This document shows, one piece after another, positions 36,471-45,161 of a stretch of 64,000 bases of DNA. How positions within the stretch are numbered: position 1 is the stretch's first letter; every line of letters starts with the position of its first letter. The notes beneath the pieces were generated by a model. That model was given only the letters and a program-made list of their open reading frames with translations, made no database searches and was not told the origin of the DNA. The stretch lies in NCBI GenBank assembly GCA_900546925.1, contig UREV01000009.1, forward strand, positions 24,865-88,864, given 5' to 3'. Position numbers and translations under genes: made by a program. Origin of the DNA: an uncultured Bacteroides sp. Its GTDB lineage: Bacteria > Bacteroidota > Bacteroidia > Bacteroidales > UBA932.

Positions 36471-36532
36471 GAAGGATTTTCGAGGCTAGATTTCTCTCCG
36501 CAGAAGGAGAGTACAAGAGAAAAGACAGGCAA
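36471..36532 (-). repeat. Degenerate relative of the long palindromic element
   Basis: Plus-strand GAAGGATTTTCGAGG, TAGATTTCT and AGAAGGAG words follow, in order, the right half of the element at 60244-60410 read on its minus strand. The rest is eroded. Ends a few bases before the psd stop. Confidence 0.5.
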
Positions 36533-36535
36533 AGC

Positions 36536-37195
36536 CTACTTTAGGACGGCGACCACAGTCTCTGCAGCCTTAATCTCTTCACCGACCTTAACCTTAATGT
36601 CAGCATCCAACGGCAAATACATGTCGAAGCGGGAACCGAACTTGATGATGCCGCACTGTGTACCACGCTCCTCTACAGAACCCTCTGTGGAGTAACATAC
36701 AATCCTGCGGGCAAAAGTACCGGCAATCTGCTTGAAGAAGACCTCACCATGACCGGTATCGATCACCGTAGAAGCATGCTCATTCTCCTCTGCCGCCTTA
36801 GGCAGGAAAGCCAGCAAATATCTGCCTGGATGATACTTATAATAGGTAACATTACCAGATACAGGCCAGAAATTAGCATGCACATTAAAGAAATCCATGT
36901 AAACAGACACCTGCATACATTCTCTCTTCAAATACTCTTTTTCATATGCCTTTCTGACTATCACCACTCTACCATCAGCCCCAGAAGTAACTATCTTGTT
37001 ATTATCAGCTTCCGGTGTATGACGGACAGGCACACGGTGAAACCATGTTACAAACAAAGCATACAACCCGAAAAGAGCTGTAACCAGATATACAATGGCC
37101 TTAACGTGTATATAGTGTCTGACCAAGAATATCACACCTGCACTAACTAACCAAGCACAAGCAATCGTTCCGTATGAGTTCTTGTCTAATTTCAT
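36536..37195 (-). CDS. psd: Phosphatidylserine decarboxylase proenzyme, short type
   Basis: Makes phosphatidylethanolamine. ATG 37195 (MKLDKNSYGT) is chosen over a TTG 21 bases upstream, giving 219 residues. Two hydrophobic segments at the N-terminus anchor it (about 10-50). The autocleavage site that generates the pyruvoyl group is the Gly-Ser in IIKFGSRFD near 188, in the form usual for the short Psd family. It follows cdsA by 37 bases, completing a phospholipid pair. Confidence 0.93.
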   Translation of the reverse strand: MKLDKNSYGTIACAWLVSAGVIFLVRHYIHVKAIVYLVTALFGLYALFVTWFHRVPVRHTPEADNNKIVTSGADGRVVIVRKAYEKEYLKRECMQVSVYMDFFNVHANFWPVSGNVTYYKYHPGRYLLAFLPKAAEENEHASTVIDTGHGEVFFKQIAGTFARRIVCYSTEGSVEERGTQCGIIKFGSRFDMYLPLDADIKVKVGEEIKAAETVVAVLK

Positions 37196-37232
37196 TTTGT
37201 GGTATTTATTTTCCAAAGGTATGAAAAAAATA

Positions 37233-38060
37233 TCAAATAATGTGCATCAAAAGCAGATACAATGCACCTACAGGCATCGCAAACAGCGTACTGTCGAATC
37301 TGTCAAGCATACCACCGTGCCCCGGGATGATAGTTCCGGAGTCCTTTACATCGTAATAACGCTTCCACTGAGACTCGAAAAGATCTCCGTAAACACCTGC
37401 CACATCCATGATAATTGCGAGTATAACAGCATGACCAAGAGTGATTTGCGGAATCATCACCAGTTTGATTACAATGGCAGAAAGAACCGAGCAGAACATT
37501 CCTCCCCAAAATCCAACCCAAGTTTTCTTAGGGGAAATGGCCGGAAATAATTTTTTGTCGAATTTCTTGCCAAGAGAACATCCGAAAACAAATCCACCGA
37601 TATCAGAACTCCAGATGATAATGAAGAAACAGAGAAGTACGATACCATTAAACTTCTGATCGAAAAACACTACGAGATTTGACAATGCAAGCGGAATCGC
37701 AATGTAAAGCAGCCCCGTGTAGATATCCGAAAATTTACCAAAATCTGTTTTATCCTTCACATAAAGCGAATTCACCATCACCACCATAAGAGGAAGAATG
37801 GCAATACTCACATATCTTGCAGGAAGATCGTACGCGCATACAAGAAAAATCAGCACGAACAACGTTACCGATGCTAACATAGCCAAAATTCTCGAAAACT
37901 TATAGCGGTCTCTCATCGTAATCGTGTAAAACTCATGCATCATCACGACCATGATGAAAAGGACTAACCCTGCATACAGGAATTTGTTTACCAGAAGACC
38001 GGCCAACATCAAAATGATGAAGCCGGTTCCTGAGATAGTTCTCAACACTGTATTATTCAT
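37233..38060 (-). CDS. cdsA: Phosphatidate cytidylyltransferase
   Basis: Inner-membrane enzyme making CDP-diacylglycerol from phosphatidate and CTP. The 275-residue protein has about eight hydrophobic segments. The family signature is visible near the C-terminus: DVKDSGTIIPGHGGMLDRFDS, with the metal-binding Asp residues, preceded by SDIGGFVFGCSLGK and ISPKKTWVG. It lies 26 bases after ftsH and upstream of psd, so substrate supply and PE synthesis share an operon. Confidence 0.96.
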   Translation of the reverse strand: MNNTVLRTISGTGFIILMLAGLLVNKFLYAGLVLFIMVVMMHEFYTITMRDRYKFSRILAMLASVTLFVLIFLVCAYDLPARYVSIAILPLMVVMVNSLYVKDKTDFGKFSDIYTGLLYIAIPLALSNLVVFFDQKFNGIVLLCFFIIIWSSDIGGFVFGCSLGKKFDKKLFPAISPKKTWVGFWGGMFCSVLSAIVIKLVMIPQITLGHAVILAIIMDVAGVYGDLFESQWKRYYDVKDSGTIIPGHGGMLDRFDSTLFAMPVGALYLLLMHII

Positions 38061-38086
38061 ACGGTTTCAGTTTAGTACACTACACT

Positions 38087-40045
38087 CTACACATCAGCCT
38101 GATCTTCAGGAGTTTGTTCATCCTCCGCAGGCTTAACTTTAGGTCCAAGTATTTTTTCTACATCATCGGCGAAGATAACTTCCTTCTCCAGAAGCAATGC
38201 TGCCATTTGAAGGAATCCCTCCTTATGTTCAGTGAGAATCTTCAATGTCCTATCATGAATCATGGAAACGAGTTTCTTCACCTCCTCATCGATAAGCTCA
38301 GCAGTCTTTTCGCTGAATGGTTTAGTAAGATCATAACCACGGGCTCCTGTCGAATCATAGAATGACACAGCACCTACACTGTCGCTCATACCATAATACT
38401 TGATCATGCCATAAGCCATCTGAGTAAGCTTCTCAAGGTCATTCTGTGCACCCGTAGAAGGCTCTCCGTTTACAATTTCTTCAGCAACGCGGCCCCCTAT
38501 CAATGAACACATTTCGTCGATCATCTGAGACTTGGTCCACAACTTTCTCTCCTCAGGAAGATACCATGCTGCACCCAAAGCCGAACCCCTAGGGATCAAT
38601 GTCACCTTGAACAGCGGATTCGCATAAGGGAGCAACCAGCTCACAGTCGCATGTCCCGCCTCATGATGTGCGATCGACTTCTTCTCGCGAGGAGTTATGA
38701 TGTCCGCCTTTCTCTCCAGACCGCCGATAATTCTGTCGACTGCATCCAAAAAGTCCTGACGGTCAATCTCTTTCTTATCTTTCCTGGCTGCTGTCAATGC
38801 CGCCTCATTGCAGACATTAGCAATATCGGCACCGGAGAATCCAGGTGTATGCTTAGCCATGAACTCGACATCGAAACCTTCCTCGACTTTCAAACCCTTC
38901 AAATGCACATTGAAAATCTCGATTCTTTCCTTAAGTTCAGGAAGATCCACATGAATCTGTCTATCGAATCTACCTGCTCTGAGCAATGCCTTGTCCAAAA
39001 TGTCAGCCCTGTTGGTAGCAGCAAGAATGATGACACCTGAGTTCGTATCGAAACCATCCATCTCTGTAAGGAGCTGGTTCAATGTGTTTTCCCTCTCATC
39101 ATTAGATGAGAAACCTACATTCTTTCCACGGGCACGACCCACAGCATCGATTTCATCGATAAACACGATACATGGAGCTTTTTCCTTCGCCTGACGGAAC
39201 AGGTCACGCACTCTGGAAGCGCCCACTCCGACAAACATTTCCACGAAATCGGAACCTGATATGGAGAAGAAAGGAACATTGGCTTCACCTGCAACGGCCT
39301 TGGCCAGAAGGGTTTTACCCGTTCCCGGAGGGCCTACAAGGAGGGCTCCCTTAGGAATCTTTCCTCCCAATGCAGTATACTTGCCCGGTTTTTTCAGGAA
39401 ATCAACGATTTCCATCACTTCTTCCTTAGCTCCATATAGACCGGCAACGTCCTTGAAGGTGACTTTTACCTGATCTTTGTCTGCAAGTTTTCCGGTAGAC
39501 TTTCCTACGCTGAAAATACCGCCTGCTCCTGGACCGCCGCCTGCTCCCATGTTCTTGTTGAAGCCTCTGAACATGAAAATCCACATCGCGATAAGAAGTA
39601 TAGGGAACAAGAACCAGTTAAGTATCTGTCCCCAAATCTTCTCGTCATTTTCCATAATGACCTTGAAGTGGCTGTCTGCAGGAAGTGCAGCATTCAACTC
39701 TCCGAATTCTTCCTCAGGATTGAATGCACCTGAAACATAGAACCAGAAATGCGGTGAAGCAGAAGGAACTTTTCCGTTAAATCTGCTCTCATATTTGGCA
39801 AGACGGTCAGGCCGTATGGTGATGTCACCTTTGAAGTCATTGCGGACATATACGATATCCTTCACATCTCCGGCCTGAATCATGGTTTTTACATCTTCCC
39901 ACTCCACTTTCTGCGGGTTCGCACCAGGATTACTGAAAAGCATCCAGATGATACCTGCAATCAAAAGTATATAAAGCCAAGACAATCCAATATTTATTCT
40001 GATGATCTTCTTTCTTGGCTGACTATTGTTTTTCTTATTTGCCAT
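38087..40045 (-). CDS. ftsH: ATP-dependent zinc metalloprotease FtsH
   Basis: A membrane-anchored AAA+ protease that degrades damaged membrane proteins and regulators. The 652-residue protein has an N-terminal helix (LSWLYILLIAGIIWMLF, about 19-35), a periplasmic domain, a second helix (about 165-180), Walker A GPPGTGKTLLA near 241, Walker B IVFIDEIDA, the SRH segment and the zinc site HEAGH near 459. The C-terminal tail is acidic (EDEQTPEDQADV). Its start overlaps the end of rsfS by 11 bases. Confidence 0.97.
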   Translation of the reverse strand: MANKKNNSQPRKKIIRINIGLSWLYILLIAGIIWMLFSNPGANPQKVEWEDVKTMIQAGDVKDIVYVRNDFKGDITIRPDRLAKYESRFNGKVPSASPHFWFYVSGAFNPEEEFGELNAALPADSHFKVIMENDEKIWGQILNWFLFPILLIAMWIFMFRGFNKNMGAGGGPGAGGIFSVGKSTGKLADKDQVKVTFKDVAGLYGAKEEVMEIVDFLKKPGKYTALGGKIPKGALLVGPPGTGKTLLAKAVAGEANVPFFSISGSDFVEMFVGVGASRVRDLFRQAKEKAPCIVFIDEIDAVGRARGKNVGFSSNDERENTLNQLLTEMDGFDTNSGVIILAATNRADILDKALLRAGRFDRQIHVDLPELKERIEIFNVHLKGLKVEEGFDVEFMAKHTPGFSGADIANVCNEAALTAARKDKKEIDRQDFLDAVDRIIGGLERKADIITPREKKSIAHHEAGHATVSWLLPYANPLFKVTLIPRGSALGAAWYLPEERKLWTKSQMIDEMCSLIGGRVAEEIVNGEPSTGAQNDLEKLTQMAYGMIKYYGMSDSVGAVSFYDSTGARGYDLTKPFSEKTAELIDEEVKKLVSMIHDRTLKILTEHKEGFLQMAALLLEKEVIFADDVEKILGPKVKPAEDEQTPEDQADV

Positions 40046-40484
40046 CTCTATTCTTTACACGTTTTGCTGAAGCCCTAACCTTGGATGCAGCCTTAGGCTT
40101 AACCCTCTTCTCTGATACGGTCTGCTCCACAACCGGCTCATCGGTATACTCAACCCTCTCGGCATCAGCCCAAAGGTCTTCAAGTCTGTAAAATTCACGA
40201 TACTGGGTGAGGAACACATGCACTACGATATCACCATAATCCAGAATAATCCAGAAATCATTCTCCAATCCCTGCATTCTGAGCACCTTCCTGCCACATT
40301 TCTCTTCCATTCTGACGATAATGTTGTCAGCAATAGCCGCAACCGCTGTGGTAGAATCCGCATTACAAACAACGAAATAATCAGAAATTGCTGTACCGAT
40401 AGATGAAAGATCCAATGAAACAACCTGCTGGCCTTTCTTCTCCAACATCGCGTCAGTTATAACTTTAAGAACATTTTTTTCCAT
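40035..40484 (-). CDS. rsfS: Ribosome silencing factor RsfS
   Basis: Binds ribosomal protein uL14 and blocks subunit joining when nutrients are short. The 149-residue protein has the DUF143 fold over the first 115 residues (VVSLDLSSIGTAISDYFVVCNADS, WIILDYGDIVVHVF, YRLEDLWADAE). A basic, disordered 30-residue tail follows (KRVKPKAASKVRASAKRVK), longer than in E. coli. It heads the rsfS-ftsH-cdsA-psd operon from the promoter at 40538-40545. Confidence 0.93.
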   Translation of the reverse strand: MEKNVLKVITDAMLEKKGQQVVSLDLSSIGTAISDYFVVCNADSTTAVAAIADNIIVRMEEKCGRKVLRMQGLENDFWIILDYGDIVVHVFLTQYREFYRLEDLWADAERVEYTDEPVVEQTVSEKRVKPKAASKVRASAKRVKNRDGK

Positions 40485-40500
40485 TCAACAATGATTTTTT

Positions 40501-40508
40501 TAAATTTG
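40501..40508 (+). promoter_or_regulatory. Bacteroidetes -7 element of birA
   Basis: TAAATTTG, exact fit, 45 bases before the first birA ATG. Faces the rsfS promoter, the two lying within 45 bases. Confidence 0.45.
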
Positions 40509-40537
40509 TCATAAGAATACCATTCTGCGTATTCATG

Positions 40538-40545
40538 CAAATATA
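40538..40545 (-). promoter_or_regulatory. Bacteroidetes -7 element of the rsfS operon
   Basis: Minus-strand TATATTTG, 53 bases before the rsfS ATG. Confidence 0.55.
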
Positions 40546-40553
40546 GTGAAAAG

Positions 40554-41342
40554 ATGGCAAACTACATATCAAAATTCAGTCCAATGAGCAATGAAACCCC
40601 TATAATATGGTTTGAAAGCATAGATTCTACCAATCTTGAAGCAAGAAGGAACATGTCTGACATCGACACAATGAGAGTCTATGCCGCAAAATTCCAGACC
40701 GCAGGCAGAGGACAGCGCGGAAACAAATGGCTCAGTTCCGCAGGAGAAAACCTCACATTTTCGATTGCCGTCAAACCGGACGACAAGATCTTGCCGGTGC
40801 TCCAGGCCAGTGAACAGTTCCTTATCAGCGTCATATCGACATTGACCATAGCCGATTATCTCGACAGCATCGGCATCAGGAGCGAAATCAAATGGCCGAA
40901 CGACATCTATGTGAGAAACAAGAAAATCTGCGGGATGCTGATAGAAAACGGCATCGGCAGCCAAGGCCTTTGCTCGAGTATCATCGGCATTGGCTTGAAC
41001 CTGAATCAGACAGAATTCTCACCAGAACTGATGAATCCGACATCTGTGCGCCTAATTTCCGGCCTTCATATTTCGCCGGAAGCCGCTCTGCCTGAGATAA
41101 TTGCGCTCTTCTCGAAGCGCGCGTCCCAGCTTTTCTCGCCCGGCGGCAAGGAGGCTCTTGTCAATGATTTTGAGCACCGGATGTATCGTCGTGGACTGCA
41201 ATGCAGATACCGCGACAATATTTCTGAAGAGGAGTTTGCAGGCACAATAAAAGGCATCTCCGAAGAGGGATTGCTCCTCATGGAAATGCCTGATAATAAG
41301 TTGCGTAAGTATTCGTTCAAAGAAGTGAGTTACATAATCTAG
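40554..41342 (+). CDS. birA: Biotin--[acetyl-CoA-carboxylase] ligase
   Basis: Activates biotin with ATP and attaches it to the carboxylase carrier protein. The 262-residue protein lacks the N-terminal DNA-binding domain of E. coli BirA, so it is an enzyme only, not a repressor. Motifs: STNLEARR, GRGQRGNKWLS (about 48-58), KWPNDIYVRNKKICGMLIE (about 112-130), and a C-terminal SH3-like cap. An internal ATG 30 bases in (MSNETPIIWF) is an equally good start. Its last 4 bases overlap the end of rpe, which converges. Confidence 0.94.
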   Translation: MANYISKFSPMSNETPIIWFESIDSTNLEARRNMSDIDTMRVYAAKFQTAGRGQRGNKWLSSAGENLTFSIAVKPDDKILPVLQASEQFLISVISTLTIADYLDSIGIRSEIKWPNDIYVRNKKICGMLIENGIGSQGLCSSIIGIGLNLNQTEFSPELMNPTSVRLISGLHISPEAALPEIIALFSKRASQLFSPGGKEALVNDFEHRMYRRGLQCRYRDNISEEEFAGTIKGISEEGLLLMEMPDNKLRKYSFKEVSYII

Positions 41343-41986
41343 CGCATTGCTGAAATAACTTCTGAAGGGTCTTCTGCCTTGAAAACAGCGCTTCCGGCCA
41401 CGAGAATCGATGCGCCGGCTTCGCCGAGTTTTTTCGCATTGGCAGGAGACACTCCCCCGTCCACTTCGATTTCGCAGTCCAGTCCGCGTCTGTCGATTTC
41501 AGCCTTTATGCAACGGACTTTCTCGTAAGTATCTTCTATGAATTTCTGCCCGCCGAATCCTGCGAATACTGACATTACCAAAATGAAGTCAGCATCCTCG
41601 AGATAAGGGAACACATCTTCAGCAGGGATATCCGGATTGATTGCCAGTCCGGCCTTCACACCGAGTGAACGTAATGTCCGCAGCATCTCTCCTGCATCCT
41701 TTCCTGCCAGACGAGCCGCTTCCAGATGGAAACTTATCATGGATGCACCCGTTTTCGCAAATCTTTCAAAATACTTGTCCGGATTCACAATCATCAAATG
41801 TATATCCATGGGTTTCATCGCTTTACGGGCAATAGCCTCGATAACAGGGAACCCATACGAAATGTTTGGAACCAATGTTCCGTCCATTACGTCGAGATGG
41901 AAAACGTCTGCAAAGTCATTCACCAACTGCACGTCCTTTCCGAGATTCAGGAAGTCCGCTGCCAAAATAGAAGGTGCTATTTTCAT
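41339..41986 (-). CDS. rpe: Ribulose-phosphate 3-epimerase
   Basis: Interconverts ribulose 5-phosphate and xylulose 5-phosphate in the pentose phosphate pathway. The 215-residue TIM barrel has the metal and catalytic segments SILAADFLNLG, HLDVMDGTLVPN, MDIHLMI, FGGQKFI and EVDGGVSPANA. Its ATG overlaps the pepD stop by one base, so the two are coupled. Confidence 0.97.
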   Translation of the reverse strand: MKIAPSILAADFLNLGKDVQLVNDFADVFHLDVMDGTLVPNISYGFPVIEAIARKAMKPMDIHLMIVNPDKYFERFAKTGASMISFHLEAARLAGKDAGEMLRTLRSLGVKAGLAINPDIPAEDVFPYLEDADFILVMSVFAGFGGQKFIEDTYEKVRCIKAEIDRRGLDCEIEVDGGVSPANAKKLGEAGASILVAGSAVFKAEDPSEVISAMR

Positions 41987-43410
41987 TATTTGAAGTTTGT
42001 TACGATGTCAGTAAGGAGTTTCACGAATTTCTCGTTAGAAGCGAGATCAAGTTTCTCTCCAGGGGCATGAACACCTCTAAGTGTAGGTCCGAAGGATACC
42101 ATATCGAGGTATGGGAACTTCTCGAGGAACAAACCGCATTCAAGGCCGGCATGGATAGCCTTGACCTCAGGATCTGTACCGAAAAGTCTCTTATATGACT
42201 CTACGGATTCTTTCAGAATATTGGAGTCCATGTTAGGAGCCCATCCTGGATAAGGGTCTGAGTGTGAAACTTCTGCGCCTGCAAGCAAGAAAGCCGCCTC
42301 TACTTTGTCCGCCATAAATGTCTTTTCAGACTCTGTAGAACTTCTCTGGCTTGTAAGAATAGTAATCTTCTCATCGTCCATCTTCACAGCAGCAAGGTTG
42401 GAAGAAGTTTCCACGAGTCCCTGGATATCCTGACTCATTGCCAAGACTCCATGATTTACTGCTATCATGGACATAATCAGCCTCTTGGCAGTATCACAAT
42501 CGATAGCCTTTCCGTCTATCTCACCAACAGTCGTTTCGAATACAAGTCCCGGATCAGTGTTGTGGAATTCGTTCTTTACAGCTGCTCCGAAAGCATTGAA
42601 CCTGCTTATTACATCATTTACCTCATCGGCATTGACAAAAATGGTAGCCTCGGCATTTCTCGCGATAGCGTTTCTCTTGTTTCCGCCGCTGATGCGCGCG
42701 AGCTGGTACTTTCCGAGTTCGCTATAGAGGAAACGGACGAGAATCTGGACAGCATTCGCCCTTTCCTTGTTGATATCGTCTCCGCTATGTCCGCCGAGTG
42801 CGCCTGAAACGCTGAGAGTGAGCTTCTTAGTGTCAGGTTTAGCATCTGTCGCGGTGTAGTGGAATACAGCTGTGGTGTCGATTCCGCCTGCGCAACCGAC
42901 GAAGAGCTGGCCCTCGTCCTCTGAATCGAGGTTAACGAGTGTCTTCGAAGTGAAGAATCCAGGACCCATTGCCATCGCTCCGTCCATGCCGGTCTCTTCA
43001 GAGATAGTAAACACGCCTTCGATTCTACCCATCGGCAGATCGCTTATAAGTAAGGCCAATGTTGCTGCGACACCGATACCGTCGTCTGCTCCGAGAGTGG
43101 TCTCTTTAGCGATCATCCATCCGTCTTCGATTACGTAATCGATAGGGTCGGTATCGAAGTTGTGAGTGCTTGTGGCGGTCTTTTCGCATACCATGTCCTG
43201 ATGGCTCTGAAGAGCGAGTGAAGGAATGTTTTCCTTTCCTGCTGAAGCTTCACGGATGATGACAACGTTGCCGATTTCGTCTCTTTTGGCTTCGAGGTTA
43301 TGTTTCTTGGCAAAATCAAGAAGATATTCGGTCATCTTTTCTTCATGACCAGACTCCCGCGGAATCTTGGTGATTTCGCGGAAAATTTCGAGTACTGAAT
43401 CTGAGTTCAT
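41986..43410 (-). CDS. pepD: Aminoacyl-histidine dipeptidase (peptidase D, M20 family)
   Basis: A cytoplasmic dizinc dipeptidase with broad Xaa-His activity. The 474-residue protein has the M20 metal ligands in LQSHQDMVCEK, TLGADDGIGVA, ISEETGMDGA, the SDPYPGWAPN segment and the C-terminal IHAGLECGLF (conserved Glu). The inserted lid domain is present. It ends overlapping rpe and starts 21 bases after the dnaA stop, on the same strand. Confidence 0.95.
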   Translation of the reverse strand: MNSDSVLEIFREITKIPRESGHEEKMTEYLLDFAKKHNLEAKRDEIGNVVIIREASAGKENIPSLALQSHQDMVCEKTATSTHNFDTDPIDYVIEDGWMIAKETTLGADDGIGVAATLALLISDLPMGRIEGVFTISEETGMDGAMAMGPGFFTSKTLVNLDSEDEGQLFVGCAGGIDTTAVFHYTATDAKPDTKKLTLSVSGALGGHSGDDINKERANAVQILVRFLYSELGKYQLARISGGNKRNAIARNAEATIFVNADEVNDVISRFNAFGAAVKNEFHNTDPGLVFETTVGEIDGKAIDCDTAKRLIMSMIAVNHGVLAMSQDIQGLVETSSNLAAVKMDDEKITILTSQRSSTESEKTFMADKVEAAFLLAGAEVSHSDPYPGWAPNMDSNILKESVESYKRLFGTDPEVKAIHAGLECGLFLEKFPYLDMVSFGPTLRGVHAPGEKLDLASNEKFVKLLTDIVTNFK

Positions 43411-43431
43411 ATCAAATATGTTTTTGAGTAA

Positions 43432-44850
43432 TTATCTTGCAGGAACAAGCATTTTCTCGATATCAGTAACGTACTGTTTGAACATCTTGTCTGTGCTCAT
43501 GAGATCCGCTACCGTAGAACATGCGTGCATCACTGTCGCATGGTCTTTCCCTCCAAGTTCCGCGCCAATCATGGATAACGAGCATCCGACTTTGCTGCGG
43601 CACATGTACATAGCTATCTGTCTTGCTTGGACAATTTGTCTTTTACGGGACTTTGAAATCAGAATTTCTTTCGAAAGATTAAAGTACTCGCAAACGGTTT
43701 TCTGAATTTTGCCTATGGTAATTTCGTTCTTGTCTTCACCGACGATCTTACCGGTAATTCTCTCGGCAAGTTCCACTGTCATCTCCTTGTGTATCAGAGT
43801 GGCATGCGCAATCAGTGATATAAGCGCTCCTTCCAATTCCCTGAAATTCGATTTGATTCTTGTAGCAAGGTACACGAGAACCTCCTCGCTGACGGTCACA
43901 CCTTCCCTGAAGCTGCGTGCCTTCAACATCTCAAGCCTGGTGGCATAAGACGGGTGCTGCAGTTCTACAGAAAGTCCCCATTTGAGTCTGGAAAGAAGTC
44001 TTTCCTCGAAGTTCTGGAGGTCCGCAGGTGCACGGTCTGATGTAAAAATCAGCTGTTTGCCGTTTTCATGGAGATGGTTGAACACATTGAAGAATGCGTT
44101 CTGTGAACCAGGACCGATCAAGTCCTGAATATCATCGACGATAAGCACGTCGATTTTCTGGTAGAATGCCATGAAATCGGTCAGCTTGTTGCGGACATTT
44201 ACGGCATCCATATATTGTGTCTTGAATTCGTTGCCGGTTACATAAAGGACAACCAAGTCAGGATACTTTTCTTTAATGGATATTCCAATAGCCTGAGAAA
44301 GGTGAGTCTTGCCAAGACCCGGTCCTCCGAAAAGGAACAGCGGGTTGAAAGGGGTGTTCCCCGGAGCTGAAGAAATACTTTCTCCGGCGGTAATTCCCAT
44401 CTTGTTGCACTCGCCCATCACAAGGTTGCTGAAGCAATATACCGGATTCAGTCTCGGATTCACGTTAATCTTACGGAGTCCAGGGAATACTAAAGGCCCG
44501 GGATTACCACCCGTCGGGTAGGCATTGACCGAAATGGACTTATTTACAGGAGTAGAGCCCGTAGCAGCCGGGAATGTCATAGGCGGCTGCACTCTGACCG
44601 GACGCGTAGTATATACGAGTTTGGCGTCTGGGCCGAGGACACGTTTCAATGTCTTTTTCAGGACATCGAGATAAACGTCTTCGAGATACTTCCTGTAGAA
44701 ATCAGACGGCACTTCGATAGTAATCGTGCTGTCCTGAATAGAGATAGACTTCAATGGCTTAAACCACTGTTCGAACTTACGAGGCTCAACGACAGTCGCG
44801 ATGATCCTCATACATTCATTCCATATTTCAGTGTGCTTAGCCTGTTCCAT
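43432..44850 (-). CDS. dnaA: Chromosomal replication initiator protein DnaA
   Basis: Binds DnaA boxes and melts oriC. ATG 44850 (MEQAKHTEIW) is chosen, giving 472 residues. The frame runs 6 codons further to a GTG (44868), but that GTG lies in a hairpin with a T run and those residues are unlike family N-termini. Domain I is at about 1-85 and a linker at about 90-130. AAA+ domain III has GGPGLGKTHLSQAIG near 175 and VDDIQDL. Domain IV carries the helix-turn-helix signature DHATVMHACSTV near the end. No DnaA-box cluster is seen next to it. Confidence 0.95.
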   Translation of the reverse strand: MEQAKHTEIWNECMRIIATVVEPRKFEQWFKPLKSISIQDSTITIEVPSDFYRKYLEDVYLDVLKKTLKRVLGPDAKLVYTTRPVRVQPPMTFPAATGSTPVNKSISVNAYPTGGNPGPLVFPGLRKINVNPRLNPVYCFSNLVMGECNKMGITAGESISSAPGNTPFNPLFLFGGPGLGKTHLSQAIGISIKEKYPDLVVLYVTGNEFKTQYMDAVNVRNKLTDFMAFYQKIDVLIVDDIQDLIGPGSQNAFFNVFNHLHENGKQLIFTSDRAPADLQNFEERLLSRLKWGLSVELQHPSYATRLEMLKARSFREGVTVSEEVLVYLATRIKSNFRELEGALISLIAHATLIHKEMTVELAERITGKIVGEDKNEITIGKIQKTVCEYFNLSKEILISKSRKRQIVQARQIAMYMCRSKVGCSLSMIGAELGGKDHATVMHACSTVADLMSTDKMFKQYVTDIEKMLVPAR

Positions 44851-45161
44851 ATTCGTCGAAAAAAGCACCGGAGCTTTATAAGATATCCTCTCTTCCGATG
44901 CTTGTGCAAAATTGGGGAAAAAATTTTTATAAAAAAACCCTTCACCCTATTGTATTTCTAATTTATTTTACATTTTATCCGTTTGTTGTTTTACAAAACG
45001 CGCTGTATTTAAATATCTGCTATTCAAATGCTTATAAATTCATTATTTGCTTAGAGTGTCATATAAAGCCGTTTGCAATTTATAATAATTATAATTTAAA
45101 TACAAACGTTATTACGCATTGATTTTGAACAACTTTAGCCAAAAATCAAGCGCATTGTAAG
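44851..45161. other. AT-rich dnaA-mlaD gap
   Basis: About 290 bases, very AT-rich, holding a leader hairpin at its dnaA end (see 44859-44902). Only one weak DnaA-box-like word (TTTATCCGT near 44974) was found, so oriC is not claimed. No exact TAnnTTTG promoter for dnaA was found; the upstream genes run the same way. Confidence 0.5.
44859..44902 (-). terminator. Terminator-like hairpin in the dnaA leader
   Basis: Arms 44894-44902 and 44864-44872 (nine pairs, one G-T wobble). On the minus strand the stem is followed by six T residues and ends just 8 bases before the dnaA ATG. It may terminate the amidase-mlaD transcript or attenuate dnaA. Confidence 0.6.

Noticed and set aside
36536..36540. 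Riboswitch in the ispG-psd gap
   Set aside because: Structures there lie at gene ends, not in a leader, and a normal terminator hairpin explains the transcript ends.
44869..45161. Chromosomal origin next to dnaA
   Set aside because: AT-rich, but no cluster of DnaA boxes (TTATCCACA-like) was found, only one weak word. The dnaA position alone is insufficient in this phylum.
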